From positions 3,472,001 to 3,536,000 of the forward strand of contig NZ_CP060398.1 in assembly GCF_015840915.1 (NCBI RefSeq): a stretch of 64,000 nucleotides of DNA. Reading direction: 5' to 3'. Positions 1 through 9,770 of this stretch are shown here, piece after piece. The stretch comes from Synechococcus sp. CBW1002 (GTDB lineage Bacteria > Cyanobacteriota > Cyanobacteriia > PCC-6307 > Cyanobiaceae). The position numbers were made by a program, and so were the translations under genes. Within the stretch, counting starts at the first letter, position 1. The number at the start of each line of letters is the position of its first letter. Under the pieces are notes generated by a model. The model ran no database searches. It was not told the origin of the DNA and was given only the letters and a program-made list of their open reading frames with translations.

Positions 1-823
1 TCACCTTGCGCACGCCATTGCGGATGCCCTCCTGGATCTCTTCGACGGGTACGCCGTAGGTCTCGGGGATGGCGCCGCCGTACTTGTTGATCATGTCCAG
101 CCACTCCTGGGGAACCGAGGAGGAGCCGTGCATCACCAGGTGGGTGTTGGGGATGGCCTTGTGGATTTCAGCGATGCGGCTGATCGCCAGCACTTCACCG
201 GTGGGCTTGCGGGTGAACTTATAGGCGCCGTGGCTGGTGCCGATGGCGATGGCCAGGGCGTCGACCTTGGTCTTGGCGACGAAGTCGGCGGCCTCAGCGG
301 GATCGGTGAGCAGCTGGCTGTGGTCGAGCTTGCCCTCGAAACCGTGGCCGTCCTCGGCCTCACCCATGCCGGTCTCCAGGGAACCCAGGCAACCCAGTTC
401 GCCTTCGACGCTCACGCCGATGGCGTGGGCCACGTCGACCACTTCCTTGGTCACAGCCACGTTGTACTCGTAGCTGGCCGGCGACTTGGCGTCGGCCATC
501 AGTGAGCCGTCCATCATCACCGAGGTGAAACCGTTGGCGGCGGCACCGAAGCAGGTGGCAGGGCTGTTGCCGTGGTCCTGGTGCATCACCACCGGGATGT
601 CGGGATAGGTTTCAACGGCGGCCAGGATCAGGTGCCGCAGAAAGGCCTCACCGGCGTACTGGCGGGCACCGCGGGATGCCTGCAGGATGACGGGGCTGTC
701 GGTCTCGTAGGCAGCCTCCATGATCGACTGCACCTGCTCCAGGTTGTTGACGTTGAAGGCAGGGATGCCGTAGCCGTTCTCAGCGGCGTGGTCGAGCAGC
801 AGCCGAAGCGGAACGAGCGCCAT
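1..823 (-). CDS. fba: Class II fructose-bisphosphate aldolase (Calvin-cycle type), 3' end outside the window
   Basis: The enzyme makes fructose-1,6-bisphosphate from dihydroxyacetone phosphate and glyceraldehyde 3-phosphate (and sedoheptulose bisphosphate in the Calvin cycle) using a divalent metal. The frame opens with [19 protein letters not shown] at 823 and stays open to base 1, so about 274 residues are present of a family usually near 350. Visible family motifs include [10 protein letters not shown] early on, the metal-site region VMHQDHG near residue 80, [12 protein letters not shown] near residue 135, and [11 protein letters not shown] near residue 190. It is the first of a long run of minus-strand housekeeping genes. 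The 199 bases upstream, before the oxidoreductase, should hold its promoter, but I see no clear -10/-35 pair. Confidence 0.95.
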   Translation of the reverse strand, partial: MALVPLRLLLDHAAENGYGIPAFNVNNLEQVQSIMEAAYETDSPVILQASRGARQYAGEAFLRHLILAAVETYPDIPVVMHQDHGNSPATCFGAAANGFTSVMMDGSLMADAKSPASYEYNVAVTKEVVDVAHAIGVSVEGELGCLGSLETGMGEAEDGHGFEGKLDHSQLLTDPAEAADFVAKTKVDALAIAIGTSHGAYKFTRKPTGEVLAISRIAEIHKAIPNTHLVMHGSSSVPQEWLDMINKYGGAIPETYGVPVEEIQEGIRNGVRKV

Positions 824-1022
824 GGATAGAACCTCGGATCGGTGGGTATGGGACTGGGTGACACCAGGGGACAGGTAGGGCCGTGCTCGGGTGGAGCCGT
901 GCTCTGAAGGGGTCCGGCTCAGGAGCCGGGCCGGGGTCGGTCAACCCGCCTTGGTCTGGCGGCGAGTCTAGGGGATCCCCCTCAAGACCCAGGCCCTCAC
1001 CAGTGCCGCTCCACGGCCTGAC

Positions 1023-2156
1023 TCAGGGATCAAGCGCCAGGGACGCCTCGCCCGACGTGCCCTGCCGTGCCCAGTCGCAGCAACGCTGGCTCGCCACCGC
1101 TTCCGCCAGGCCCGGCAGCATCGGACGGCCCTCGCGGATCGCCTCGGCCCACCACTGCTGAATCCGCTGCACCGGTGCCACCCGGCCGTCCTCCCAGGTG
1201 CGGGCAAAGGCGAGTGACGGATCGGCTGGGAGCGGCCGCAGCGCCTCGCCCGGCCGGGCCATCCACAGCTGGAAGCCGTGCACATAATCGCTCTGGTTGG
1301 ACGAACCCAGCACCAGGGTGGCCTCGCTGCCATAGAGCTCGATCCAGTAGCCCCGGCCCTGACGGGTCACCGAGGCCAGCGTCACCTGGGCCGGGGTGCG
1401 GACGCCAGAGGCGGTGCCCAGAACCATCTGCAGCAGGGCGATGTCTTCGGCATCCACCGCCGCCCGACCCTCGCCCGGCCCCGGCAGGGGACGCTCAGTG
1501 ATGGCAGTGCTGAGCTGGGCCCGAAGGCTGCGGGTCGGGCCCACCAGCCAGTGGAGCGTGTCGAAGGCGTGAGTCCCGAGGGCGCCCAGCACCCCGCCGC
1601 CCTGCTCCACCTGGGAATACCAGGTCCAGGGACGCTGGCCATCGGCGCGGCTGCTCATCAGCCAATCCAGCTTCACCAGCCAGGGATCACCCAGCACCCC
1701 CTCTGCGATCAGGGCTGCCATCTGCTGAAACAACGGCACAGCCCGGTATTCGAAATCCACCGCCACACAGCAGCGTTGCCGCAGGGCAAGGCGCTGCAGC
1801 TCCTCGATCTGGGCCGCCTCCAGGGCCACGGGCTTCTCCAGCAACAGGTGCTTGCCCGCCAGCAGGGCGCGCCGGGCCATATCAAACCGGGGGCCCGGTG
1901 GGGTGGCGATCACCACCGCCTCGATCTGCGGGTCGCCGAGCAGGGCATCGAAATCGGTGTGGCCGGGCAGTTCGGCGCGGTGACAGGCCTGCTCCAATCG
2001 CTCGGCCCGCGGATGCCACAGGGCCACCGGTTCGGTGAGAAGGCCACTGCGCAGGGCGGGCAGATGCACCGTCTCCCCGAAACCCAGACCCGCCACGGCC
2101 ACCCGAACCGGCTGGCTGGAACGGCGGCCGCCAAGGGTCGACAGAGCTGGACTCAT
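1023..2156 (-). CDS. Gfo/Idh/MocA family NAD(P)-dependent oxidoreductase
   Basis: The 377-residue protein has the two-domain layout of the family. An N-terminal Rossmann fold starts at about residue 18 with VRVAVAGLGFGE, and the characteristic LLEKPVAL (EKP motif, catalytic lysine) lies near residue 108. The C-terminal alpha/beta substrate domain contains GGGVLGALGTHAFDTLHW, matching the family's G-x-L-x-D/T-x-G-x-H-x-x-D region. Members oxidise or reduce sugars and related substrates, or biliverdin. The substrate cannot be read from this sequence. It sits alone between the aldolase and a small secreted-protein gene. The ATG at 2156 is the only in-frame Met before the Rossmann motif. Confidence 0.88.
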   Translation of the reverse strand: MSPALSTLGGRRSSQPVRVAVAGLGFGETVHLPALRSGLLTEPVALWHPRAERLEQACHRAELPGHTDFDALLGDPQIEAVVIATPPGPRFDMARRALLAGKHLLLEKPVALEAAQIEELQRLALRQRCCVAVDFEYRAVPLFQQMAALIAEGVLGDPWLVKLDWLMSSRADGQRPWTWYSQVEQGGGVLGALGTHAFDTLHWLVGPTRSLRAQLSTAITERPLPGPGEGRAAVDAEDIALLQMVLGTASGVRTPAQVTLASVTRQGRGYWIELYGSEATLVLGSSNQSDYVHGFQLWMARPGEALRPLPADPSLAFARTWEDGRVAPVQRIQQWWAEAIREGRPMLPGLAEAVASQRCCDWARQGTSGEASLALDP

Positions 2157-2191
2157 TGTGACAATCGGGAAGGGAGAGCGACTGGGGCCAC

Positions 2192-2599
2192 TCAGGCGGG
2201 CAGGTCGGAGCCGGCGGCGCAGACGGCGTCGATCATGGCGTCGAGCAGCTGATCACCACCGGCTGGCTGCCAGTCGGCCTTGAATCGGGGAACGCCGTTC
2301 ACGGCAGTGTCGCGGTAGAGCTTCTGACCGCAGTCGAGCTCCATCACATAGAGATCACCGAGGCGAGGGCGACCCTCCTCTTCCGGAGGCGGCAGATAGC
2401 GTGACAACACGCTGAGGTTGCCGTCACGGGTGCGCCGCAGGCTGCCCGCATCCCACCACTGCTTGCCCTCCTCGGTGGCGGGAAGCTCCCGCCAGTCGAC
2501 AGAACCAGCCTGGGCCGGCAGGGCAAGCAGCAGCAGCAGGGCCAGGCTCAGGCCGAGGCGGCCCAGATAACTGATCCAGCGGTGCATCACATCGTCCAT
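2192..2599 (-). CDS. Small exported protein of unknown function
   Basis: The 135-residue product begins with a basic and hydrophobic segment (RLGLSLALLLLLALPAQAG, about residues 14-32) that looks like a signal peptide cleaved after AQA. The mature part is about 100 residues with several Trp residues and two Cys, and I see no known domain. The pattern YVMELDCGQKLYRD followed by a C-terminal CAAG suggests a periplasmic protein, possibly with one disulfide. It ends 36 bases from the oxidoreductase start and starts 6 bases from the accD stop, so it is probably co-transcribed with accD. Function unknown. Confidence 0.75.
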   Translation of the reverse strand: MDDVMHRWISYLGRLGLSLALLLLLALPAQAGSVDWRELPATEEGKQWWDAGSLRRTRDGNLSVLSRYLPPPEEEGRPRLGDLYVMELDCGQKLYRDTAVNGVPRFKADWQPAGGDQLLDAMIDAVCAAGSDLPA

Positions 2600-2605
2600 G
2601 GGGGC

Positions 2606-3484
2606 TCAGGACAGGGACAGACAGGTCTTGGGCGCATGCAGCCGCAGCAGGCTGGCCAGGGTGCTGCGCAGCTGGGGACGGGGCACGATCGTGTCCACGA
2701 AGCCATGATCCTGCAGGTATTCAGCGGTCTGGAAGCCATCGGGCAGCTTCTCGCGCAGGGTCTGCTCGATCACCCTGCGGCCGGCGAAGCCGATCAGCGC
2801 CTTCTGTTCGGCCAGGATCAGGTCGCCCAGCATGGCGAAGCTGGCGGTCACTCCGCCGGTGGTGGGATGGGTGAGCAGGGGGATGTAGAGCAGTTCGGCC
2901 CGGCGATGCCGCTCCAGCGCCCCGGAGATCTTGGCCATCTGCATCAGGCTGAGCATGCCCTCCTGCATGCGGGCACCGCCGGAGGCGCAGACGATCAGCA
3001 CCGGCAGCTGGCGATCGGTGGCCTTCTCGATCAGACGGGTGAGCTTCTCGCCCACCACCGAACCCATCGAACCGCCCATGAAGCGGAAGTCCATCACCCC
3101 CAGGGCGAGCGGATGGCCATCGAGGCGGCACAACCCCGTCACCACCGCATCGCGCAGGCCGGTGCTGCGCTGGCTGTCGCGCAGCCGGTCGGCGTAGTGG
3201 CGGCGATCCTTGAAGGCCAGGGGATCGGTGGGGGCCAGCTCGGTGTCAAGGGGCTCGAAGCTGCCCTCATCGGCCAGCAGCCGGATGCGCTCCTCGCTGT
3301 CGATGCGGTGGTGATAGCCGCATCCCTTGCATACGCTGGCGTTGGCCTGCAGATCCTTGCGGTAGGTGACCAGGCCGCACTCGGGGCACTTGCTCCAGAG
3401 ACCATCGCCTTCATCGCTTTCCTGGTTGACGCGCACCACTGGTGCAGCCTTGCGGCGGTCAGCGAACCAGTCGAACAGCGACAC
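2606..3484 (-). CDS. accD: Acetyl-CoA carboxylase carboxyltransferase, beta subunit
   Basis: AccD pairs with AccA to transfer the carboxyl group from carboxybiotin to acetyl-CoA, forming malonyl-CoA for fatty-acid synthesis. The 292-residue length is typical. The N-terminus [12 protein letters not shown] is followed by the four-Cys zinc ribbon (CPEC about residue 34, CKGC about residue 53). The crotonase-like carboxyltransferase core contains [34 protein letters not shown] and [15 protein letters not shown], all diagnostic. The start at 3484 is supported by the conserved N-terminus. It is flanked on the same strand by a prepilin peptidase upstream and a small exported protein downstream. Confidence 0.97.
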   Translation of the reverse strand: MSLFDWFADRRKAAPVVRVNQESDEGDGLWSKCPECGLVTYRKDLQANASVCKGCGYHHRIDSEERIRLLADEGSFEPLDTELAPTDPLAFKDRRHYADRLRDSQRSTGLRDAVVTGLCRLDGHPLALGVMDFRFMGGSMGSVVGEKLTRLIEKATDRQLPVLIVCASGGARMQEGMLSLMQMAKISGALERHRRAELLYIPLLTHPTTGGVTASFAMLGDLILAEQKALIGFAGRRVIEQTLREKLPDGFQTAEYLQDHGFVDTIVPRPQLRSTLASLLRLHAPKTCLSLS

Positions 3485-3511
3485 GGGAAAACTCGGAGGA
3501 TCCGATCACAT

Positions 3512-4336
3512 TTAAGGACCGGGCCAGCCCAGCAGCTGCAGCCACAGGCCATGGCCGCCGATCCAGACGAGCACGCCACCGCAGGCCAGGAACGGACCGA
3601 AGGGAAAGGGTTGCTGTGGACCCAGCCGGCCCAGCAGGCGGGCCAGCCCGCCCACCACAGCTCCGCCGCCGATGGCCAGGGCCACGGCCAGGCCCAGACC
3701 GGTGGGACCGAGCCAGGCTCCCAGCAGGGCAGCCAACTTGGCATCGCCCAGGCCCAGGGCAGGGCGGCCGAGGAGCCGTTCGGCCAGGGCGCTGGTGCCC
3801 TCGAAACCCAGCAGGCCGATCCCGGCGGCGAGCAGATGCTGAAACAGCAGCGCCCGGCCCACCTCCTCACCCTGGCTGAAGCCGATCACCGCCGTGCAGG
3901 CCAGCCCAAGCAACAGTCCCCAGCGGCAGAGGGGCTCAGGCAGCCAGAGTGCGTCGAGGTCGACCAGCACCAGCGGGATCAGCCAGCTGACCAGCAGCCA
4001 GCCCGCCGCCACCAGCATCCAGGCGGCAGGGGCCGGCCCCAGACCGGCCGGCTGGGCAAACACCATCGCCACCCACAGGCCGGCGCAGAGCAGTTCGACC
4101 AGCAGATAGCGCGGGCTGATGCTGCGGCGGCAAGTCCGGCAGCGGCCGCCCAGCCAGAGCCAGCCCAGCACGGGCACGTTCTCGAACCAGGCCAGCGGGG
4201 TGCCGCAGTGGGGGCAGTGGCTGCCGGGATGGATGAGCGACTCCTGCCGAGGCAGGCGAAAGGCGACCACCTGCAGAAAGCTGCCCACGCAGGCACCGAG
4301 GACCGCGGCAAGCAGGGGCAGGGTCGAGGGCTCCAT
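3512..4336 (-). CDS. pilD: Prepilin peptidase / N-methyltransferase (A24 family)
   Basis: An integral membrane aspartyl protease that cleaves and N-methylates type IV prepilins, needed for pili and natural competence. After a first hydrophobic helix with GACVGSFLQVVAFRLPR come two CxxC pairs (CPHC and CRTC, about residues 40-70) of the methyltransferase-type cytoplasmic domain. The two catalytic aspartates are in the VDLDALWLPE region (about residue 135) and in the GLGDAKLAALLGAWLG motif (GxGD, about residue 190). Several further membrane helices follow. I prefer the start MEPSTLPLLAAV at 4336. An in-frame ATG at 4366 would add ten residues. Length about 274 residues, usual for the family. 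Confidence 0.92.
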   Translation of the reverse strand: MEPSTLPLLAAVLGACVGSFLQVVAFRLPRQESLIHPGSHCPHCGTPLAWFENVPVLGWLWLGGRCRTCRRSISPRYLLVELLCAGLWVAMVFAQPAGLGPAPAAWMLVAAGWLLVSWLIPLVLVDLDALWLPEPLCRWGLLLGLACTAVIGFSQGEEVGRALLFQHLLAAGIGLLGFEGTSALAERLLGRPALGLGDAKLAALLGAWLGPTGLGLAVALAIGGGAVVGGLARLLGRLGPQQPFPFGPFLACGGVLVWIGGHGLWLQLLGWPGP

Positions 4337-4382
4337 GATCAGGGGCGACCCGTTGCTGCTGAGCATGGCTGACGCGGCGGGT

Positions 4383-4757
4383 TCAGGGGCGCAGATTGGA
4401 GCGCGGATTGCGCAGCCGGGTGGAGGCAGTGCGGTTGGGCCGGCCCCGGATCATCTCAATCGGGACGAAGTGTTCCTCCGGCAGCAGCACCGGCAACTCG
4501 AACACCACCCGCGGCGGAACCGGAGCCTGCTGCCAGATGATGCCGATGGGTTCAGCCCCACCCGGGCACTGCTCGAGGTAGTGAAAATAGGCCCTGCGGG
4601 CGTCTTGAAACACCTGACGGCTATCGATCTGATCCAGCCGAAGTTCCGGCCGCGGAGACGAGCCAGTGGATCCATTGGCTCCCTGGATCAGGAAGGAGGG
4701 GGAAGAAGTGGCACGTCCGGTGAAGGGAATCGGCCCCACCTTGTCCGACTGGTTCAC
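4383..4757 (-). CDS. Hypothetical protein, 124 residues, GTG start
   Basis: The open frame extends to 4979, but its upstream part runs antisense through the phosphoribulokinase gene and is not plausible protein. The GTG at 4757 (VNQSDKVGPIPFTG) follows AAGGTGG and gives a 124-residue soluble product. The central stretch FHYLEQCPGG and the C-terminal VVFELPVLLPEEHFVPIEM look structured, and the last residues are basic and Arg/Asn rich. I do not recognise the family. It lies between prk and the prepilin peptidase on the same strand. Start choice is the main uncertainty. Confidence 0.6.
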   Translation of the reverse strand: MNQSDKVGPIPFTGRATSSPSFLIQGANGSTGSSPRPELRLDQIDSRQVFQDARRAYFHYLEQCPGGAEPIGIIWQQAPVPPRVVFELPVLLPEEHFVPIEMIRGRPNRTASTRLRNPRSNLRP

Positions 4758-4816
4758 CCACCTTAGAGGTCTTGGCAGGGGGTGAGACCAATCGTGCACC
4801 GGGCTTGAGCTGGAAC

Positions 4817-5719
4817 TCAGGCGAGCGTCTTCTTGTCCTGGATCATGCGATGGATGATCGGGGTGAGGATCAACTCCATCGCAAAGCCCATCTTGCCGCC
4901 GTTCACCACGATGCTCGTGGGGCTGGACATGAAGGAATCGTGGATCATGTCCAGCAGGTACTGGAAGTCGATCCCCCACTTGTCCCGGGCTCCCTTGCGG
5001 AAGTGGATGATCACGAAGCTCTCATCCGGGGTGGGGATGTTGCGGCAGATGAAGGGGTTGGAGGTGTCCACGGTGGGCACCCGCTGGAAGTTGATGTCGG
5101 TGCGGCTGAACTGCGGGCAGATGTGGTTGATGTAGTCCGGCATCCGGCGCAGGATCGTGTCGACGATCGCCTCGGCGGAGTAACCCCGTTCGGCGTTGTC
5201 GCGCGAGATCTTCTGGATCCACTCCAGGTTGGTGATCGGCACCACGCCCACCAGCAGGTCCGCCAGGGATGCCACGTCGTAGCCCTCACCAACCACACCG
5301 CCGTGCAGACCCTCGTAGAAGAGCAGGTCGGTGCCGGCGGGGATGGGTTCCCAGGGGGTGAACTGGCCGGGCTCCAGGCTGGTGCCGAGGCGGCTGTTGT
5401 GATCAGCGGCCTCCTCAACGGAGTGGAGGTAGTAGCGCTTCTGGCCACCGCCGGATTCGCCGTAGCTCTGGAACAGCTCCTGGAGCTTGTCGAACAGGTT
5501 GGCCTCGGGACCGAAGTGGGAGAAGTTCTCGCCCTTAGACAGGGCTGCCGCCATGGCCTCCTTCATGGGGCCGCGCTCGTAGCGGTGGTAGCTGTCGCCC
5601 TCCACCACCGCAGGCTGGATGCCTTCTCGCTCGAAGATGTGCTCGAAGGCACGCTTGACCGTGCTGGTTCCTGCGCCGGAGGAACCGGTGACGGCGACGA
5701 CGGGGTGACGCTTCGACAT
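4817..5719 (-). CDS. prk: Phosphoribulokinase, proteobacterial (class I) type
   Basis: Phosphorylates ribulose 5-phosphate with ATP to give the Rubisco substrate. The 300-residue protein begins MSKRHPVVAVTGSSGAGTST, where the P-loop GSSGAGTST lacks the Cys present in the plant and beta-cyanobacterial (class II) P-loop. It continues with GDSYHRYERGPMK, LFYEGLHGGVV, NLEWIQKISRD, TDTxLRR-like VDTILRRMPDYI and VPTVDTSNPFI. These match the octameric enzymes of purple bacteria (as in Rhodobacter PrkA) rather than the 330-residue redox-regulated class II enzyme. Only two cysteines are visible (ICPQF and FICRN), so the classical thioredoxin switch is absent. Its close neighbour, the class II aldolase, belongs to the same pathway. 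Confidence 0.95.
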   Translation of the reverse strand: MSKRHPVVAVTGSSGAGTSTVKRAFEHIFEREGIQPAVVEGDSYHRYERGPMKEAMAAALSKGENFSHFGPEANLFDKLQELFQSYGESGGGQKRYYLHSVEEAADHNSRLGTSLEPGQFTPWEPIPAGTDLLFYEGLHGGVVGEGYDVASLADLLVGVVPITNLEWIQKISRDNAERGYSAEAIVDTILRRMPDYINHICPQFSRTDINFQRVPTVDTSNPFICRNIPTPDESFVIIHFRKGARDKWGIDFQYLLDMIHDSFMSSPTSIVVNGGKMGFAMELILTPIIHRMIQDKKTLA

Positions 5720-5790
5720 CGGCGCGGACTGCAGAAAAACCGTAGTGAGTTTTGCAGGTCGCCGGTCCGCCTCCCTGCTGGGCGCCTGGT

Positions 5791-6870
5791 TCAGGCCTCC
5801 AGCGCCGCCAGCAGCTGCTCACCCATGGCGCTGCAGCCCAGCACACTGCAGCCCTCGCTGAGCAGATCACCGGTGCGGTAGCCAGCCGCCAGCACCCGAT
5901 CCACGGCCCCTTCCAGAGCCGCGGCGGCCGCGTCCTGCCTGAGGCCCACCCGCAGCAACATGGCGGCGCTGAGCACCATGGCCATCGGGTTGGCCTTGTC
6001 CTGCCCGGCGATGTCCGGGGCTGAGCCATGCACCGGCTCGAACAGCCCCGGCCCGTCCGATCCGAGGGAGGCGGAGGGCAGCATGCCGATCGAGCCGGTC
6101 AGCATGGCGGCCTCGTCGCTGAGGATGTCGCCGAACAGGTTGCCGGTGAGCAGCACATCGAACTGCTTCGGTGCCCGCACCAGCTGCATGGCGGCATTGT
6201 CCACGTACATGTGGCTGAGCTCCACCTCCGGGTAGTCGCAGGCGATCGCTTCCACCCGATCGCGCCAGAGCTGGCTCACATCCAGCACATTGGCCTTGTC
6301 GACCGAGCAGAGCCTGCGGCCGCGCTGCATGGCCAGATCGAAGCCCACCCGGGCGATCCGGTCGATCTCGTGGTCGGAATAGACCATCGTGTTGAAGGCG
6401 CGCACGTGGCCATCGGCCTCGACGCGTCCCTTGGGCTGGCCAAAATAGATGCCGCCGGTGAGCTCCCGCACCACCATCAGGTCGACGCCCTCGATCACCT
6501 CCGGCCGCAGGCTGCTGGCGTCAGCCAGGGCGGGAATGATCGTCACCGGCCGCAGGTTGGCGAACAGCTCCAGGCCGGCCCGCAGGCCCAGCAGACCCGT
6601 CTCGGGCCGCTGCGAGCGGGGCAGGGCATCAAAGCGGGGGCTGCCGATCGCCGCCAGCAGCACGGCATCGGCCGCCTTGCAGGCCGCCAGGGTGCTGGCG
6701 GGCAGGGGTTCACCGCAGGCGTCGATGGCGGCACCACCGATCGGTTGCTCGTCGAAGACAAGGCTGAAGCCATGGCGTTGACTCACCACCTCCAGCAGCT
6801 GCCGGGCCACCGCGGTGATTTCCGGGCCGATGCCGTCGCCGGGAAGCAGGGTGATCCGGTAGCTGGTCAT
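5791..6870 (-). CDS. leuB: 3-isopropylmalate dehydrogenase
   Basis: Catalyses NAD-dependent oxidation and decarboxylation of 3-isopropylmalate in leucine synthesis. Starting at [18 protein letters not shown] (6870) it is 359 residues, as usual. Diagnostic stretches are [19 protein letters not shown], the Arg-rich [29 protein letters not shown] (catalytic Lys) and [14 protein letters not shown] with [12 protein letters not shown]. An upstream in-frame ATG at 6930 would add 20 residues rich in Arg and Pro that are absent from the family, so I reject it. lpxD lies just upstream on the same strand. Confidence 0.96.
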   Translation of the reverse strand: MTSYRITLLPGDGIGPEITAVARQLLEVVSQRHGFSLVFDEQPIGGAAIDACGEPLPASTLAACKAADAVLLAAIGSPRFDALPRSQRPETGLLGLRAGLELFANLRPVTIIPALADASSLRPEVIEGVDLMVVRELTGGIYFGQPKGRVEADGHVRAFNTMVYSDHEIDRIARVGFDLAMQRGRRLCSVDKANVLDVSQLWRDRVEAIACDYPEVELSHMYVDNAAMQLVRAPKQFDVLLTGNLFGDILSDEAAMLTGSIGMLPSASLGSDGPGLFEPVHGSAPDIAGQDKANPMAMVLSAAMLLRVGLRQDAAAAALEGAVDRVLAAGYRTGDLLSEGCSVLGCSAMGEQLLAALEA

Positions 6871-6957
6871 GGGAGCCGGAGGAGCGACAAGCGGGCTGGG
6901 CGCGAGGCTACGCCGCGACCTTCTGGGCACGGATTCAGAGCTCCCGGACCAGGCTCC

Positions 6958-7995
6958 TCAGCTGGAGCTGTTTTTCAGTTGCCGCAGGGTCCTGGCCATC
7001 TCCGGCAGCTTGTTGAAGGCAGCCGAGCAGCGCAGCCACAGCCGGTTGGGGATGGCGGGGTAGCCACTCACCACCTCACCGGCGGCCACCTCTCCGTGGA
7101 TGCCGGATTTGGAGGAGGCAATCGCCCGATCGCCGATCACGGCCTTGTTGGCCACGCCCACCTGGCCGGCCAGGATCACACCATTGCCGAGACGGGCACC
7201 GCCGGCAATGCCCACCTGGGCCGCCAGGGCACAGCCCCGCCCGGTCACCACGCCATGGCCGACGTGCACGAGGTTGTCGATCTTGCTGCCGGCACCGATG
7301 CGGGTCTCGCCCACCGAGGGGCGATCGATGGTGCTGCCGCAGCCCACTTCCACGCCATCCTCGAGCACCACCAGCCCGGTCTGGGGCATCTTGCGCCAGC
7401 CGGCGGCGGTGGGCACGAAGCCAAACCCCTCCGAGCCGATCACAGCGTTGGAGTGCACCACGCAACCACGGCCGAGGCGACTGCCCGTGTGGAGCACGGC
7501 GTTGGCATGGATCTCACAGCCCTCGCCGAGCTGCACATCGTCGTAGAGCACAGCTCCGGGGTGCAGGGTGCAGCCGCTGCCAACGGTCACCGCGGCGCCG
7601 ATCACCACATGGGCACCCACGTGCACCGCCTCACCGAGCTGGACGCTGGGATCGAGCACGGCACTGGAGTGCACCCCCGCAGGCAGGGGACGCCGTGGGT
7701 AAAGGGCCTCCAGGGCTTCGGCGAATCCGAGGCGCGGATCGGCCAGGGCCACCCAGGCCAGGCCCCGCTCGCTGGCCTGGTGCTGCAGATCGGCGTCGGC
7801 CGGGAGCAACACGGCACTGGCGCCAGTGGCAGCCAGGGACGCCGCCAGGGCGTTGCCGGGCTCCAGGAAACTCAGCTGACCACCGCTGGCCTGATCCAGG
7901 GCAGCCGCGCCGCCGATCTCCGGGTCTGCAGCCAGATCCCTGGGAGTGCTCTCCGCCACCTGGCTGAGCTGGCCGAGCAGCTGGCTGAAACGCAT
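6958..7995 (-). CDS. lpxD: UDP-3-O-(3-hydroxyacyl)glucosamine N-acyltransferase
   Basis: Adds the N-linked hydroxyacyl chain to UDP-3-O-acylglucosamine, the third step of lipid A synthesis. The 345 residues split into an N-terminal uridine-binding domain (to about residue 100) and a left-handed beta-helix of hexapeptide repeats from about residue 105. Within the helix are [34 protein letters not shown] (containing the catalytic His of NxVHVGH) and [16 protein letters not shown]. It ends with the helical [17 protein letters not shown]. The start [12 protein letters not shown] at 7995 is conserved in type. Presence implies an outer membrane with a lipid A-like anchor. Confidence 0.94.
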   Translation of the reverse strand: MRFSQLLGQLSQVAESTPRDLAADPEIGGAAALDQASGGQLSFLEPGNALAASLAATGASAVLLPADADLQHQASERGLAWVALADPRLGFAEALEALYPRRPLPAGVHSSAVLDPSVQLGEAVHVGAHVVIGAAVTVGSGCTLHPGAVLYDDVQLGEGCEIHANAVLHTGSRLGRGCVVHSNAVIGSEGFGFVPTAAGWRKMPQTGLVVLEDGVEVGCGSTIDRPSVGETRIGAGSKIDNLVHVGHGVVTGRGCALAAQVGIAGGARLGNGVILAGQVGVANKAVIGDRAIASSKSGIHGEVAAGEVVSGYPAIPNRLWLRCSAAFNKLPEMARTLRQLKNSSS

Positions 7996-8039
7996 GCCTG
8001 GGAGGAGGGATCGAGGCCGGATCGTAGGGCTGGGCTCCG

Positions 8040-9194
8040 TCAGGCTGGCGGCGGCACGGAGGTGAGCACCAGGTGGTCGCGGTGCACCACTGCATCGCCC
8101 ACCGCATCTCCACCTGCCCCGAGCCGGCTGCGCACGGCTTCGCTGCTGAGGCCCACCACCTGACGCAGCTCATCGCTGCTGAGGCTGCAGAGACCACGGC
8201 CCAGCTCCCGGCCATCGGCGGCCAGCAGGCGCACGGGATCGCGGCGGCGGAAGTCGCCCTCCACCGCACGGATCCCCACCGCCAGCAGGGACGCCCCCCG
8301 ATGGACCAGGGCCCGCTCGGCGCCGGCATCCAGGGTGAGGCTGCCCTTGGCCAGCAGGGCATGGGCCAGCCAACCCTTGCGATCAGGCAACGGAGTGGTG
8401 GAGGGATGGAACACCGTGCCCACCCGTTCACCGGCCAGCAGGGCATCGAGCACGGCGGGATCACGGCCATCGGCGAGCCGCACACGGATGCCGCTGGCCG
8501 TGGCGATCCGGGCCGCCGCGAGTTTGGTGGTCATGCCGCCGGTCCCCCAGCGACCGCCTCCTTTGGCCACGCCTCGGAGGCTCTCCAGTTCCGCCAGATC
8601 GCGCACCTCATCGATCGGAACCGCCTCGGCATCGCTGCGGGGATCACCCGAATAGAGGCGATCCACATCAGTGAGCAGGATCAGTTCGTCAGCGTTGATC
8701 GCCACCGCCACCAGGGCCGAGAGGGTGTCGTTGTCGCCGAAGCGCAGCTCCTCGGTGGCGAGGGTGTCGTTCTCGTTCACCACCGGCACCACCCCCCAGG
8801 CGAGCAGCTGCTCCAGGGTGCGGCAGGCGTTCTGGTAGCGCCGCCTGGAGGCCAGATCGCCGCGGGTCAGCAGCACCTGGGCCACCCGCGCACCGCGCAC
8901 CGCGAAGGCGTCCTGATAGAGGGCCATCAGCTGCCCCTGGCCCACCGCCGCCGCCGCCTGCAGCGCCACCACTTCGCTGGGACGTTGCTCCAGCGCCAGG
9001 GTGCGACAGCCCAGGCCCACGGCCCCACTGGTCACCAGGGCGATCGCATCGCCACGACGCTGCTGGCGACTGAGGCTGGCGGCCAGGTCGTGAACCACGG
9101 CGCTCGTGGGCCGATCGGGCTGACCCTGCAGGGTGCTGGTCCCCACCTTGATCACACGACGCAGGCCGCCGCCTGCAGGACTGCTGTTGGTCAT
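8040..9194 (-). CDS. proB: Glutamate 5-kinase
   Basis: Phosphorylates glutamate to gamma-glutamyl phosphate, the first step of proline synthesis. The 384-residue protein has the amino-acid kinase domain beginning [12 protein letters not shown], with SGAVGLG at about residue 57, [18 protein letters not shown] at about residue 140 and the ATP-site stretch [15 protein letters not shown] at about residue 212. A C-terminal PUA domain follows from about residue 280 ([13 protein letters not shown]...[14 protein letters not shown]). Domain order and length match the family. It lies 44 bases upstream of lpxD and follows the YqeG-type gene on the same strand. Confidence 0.95.
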   Translation of the reverse strand: MTNSSPAGGGLRRVIKVGTSTLQGQPDRPTSAVVHDLAASLSRQQRRGDAIALVTSGAVGLGCRTLALEQRPSEVVALQAAAAVGQGQLMALYQDAFAVRGARVAQVLLTRGDLASRRRYQNACRTLEQLLAWGVVPVVNENDTLATEELRFGDNDTLSALVAVAINADELILLTDVDRLYSGDPRSDAEAVPIDEVRDLAELESLRGVAKGGGRWGTGGMTTKLAAARIATASGIRVRLADGRDPAVLDALLAGERVGTVFHPSTTPLPDRKGWLAHALLAKGSLTLDAGAERALVHRGASLLAVGIRAVEGDFRRRDPVRLLAADGRELGRGLCSLSSDELRQVVGLSSEAVRSRLGAGGDAVGDAVVHRDHLVLTSVPPPA

Positions 9195-9230
9195 CCGCCT
9201 AGAGGGTGAGGCGCACGGGTCGGCATCCGA

Positions 9231-9770
9231 TCAGGCCAGGGGGGTTCCGATCCAGCGCGCCAGGCCCAGCTCGATCCGCTGCAGGTGATCCTGCCGGCAC
9301 GGCTCCCCATTCGGATCGATCGGCCGCACCAGCACGGTGTACAGGCCCAGCCGATTACCCGCCAGCACATCCGTGAACAGACGATCCCCGATCAGGGCGA
9401 CCTGCTCGGGGAGCAGGTCCAGGTCCGCCAGCACCCTCCTCAGGGCGGAGCGGCGCGGCTTGCCCGCCGAGGTGGTGAAGGGCAGCCCCAGCTGCTGGGC
9501 GAGGCCACCGATCCGCCGCCGCGATGGGTTATTGCTGAGCAGGTGCAAGGGCATCCGTGCCTGGGCACGTCGCAACCACTGCTCGGCCCGGGCCGGCAGC
9601 TCGGAACGGTGACGCGGCAGCATGGTGCGGTCCACATCGAGCACCAGAGCGGCGATCGACTGGTCCTGCAGCCGCTCCAGGGAGAGGTCCACCAGAGTTC
9701 CCTGCACCACCAGATCGGGTGTGAGCAGCCGCGGCAGGGCGGCAAGGCTGGCTGCATGCCGGCTGGGCAT
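9231..9770 (-). CDS. YqeG-family HAD IIIA-type phosphatase
   Basis: The 179-residue protein has the YqeG pattern: an N-terminal PRLLTPDLVVQG, HAD motif I in LDVDRTMLP (two Asp), motif II in LLSNNPSRRR, the Lys in AGKPRRSALR (motif III) and motif IV GDRLFTDVLAGNR. Family members dephosphorylate small phosphorylated substrates. A plant and cyanobacterial branch is linked to phosphatidylglycerophosphate dephosphorylation, so it could supply the PgsA product pathway (pgsA lies at 25525-26085), but that is inference. Its ATG overlaps the stop of the upstream DUF3727 gene by one base (TGATG), so the two are probably translationally coupled. Confidence 0.88.
   Translation of the reverse strand: MPSRHAASLAALPRLLTPDLVVQGTLVDLSLERLQDQSIAALVLDVDRTMLPRHRSELPARAEQWLRRAQARMPLHLLSNNPSRRRIGGLAQQLGLPFTTSAGKPRRSALRRVLADLDLLPEQVALIGDRLFTDVLAGNRLGLYTVLVRPIDPNGEPCRQDHLQRIELGLARWIGTPLA

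Noticed and set aside
2582-4372. Long plus-strand open frame (596 codons)
   Set aside because: It is the antisense of accD and the prepilin peptidase. Composition is rich in Gln, His and Ala and contains no family motif, as expected for a GC-rich shadow frame.
6028-8163. Long plus-strand open frame (711 codons)
   Set aside because: It is antisense to leuB and lpxD, which have clear motifs. The translation is His/Gln-rich and unlike known protein.
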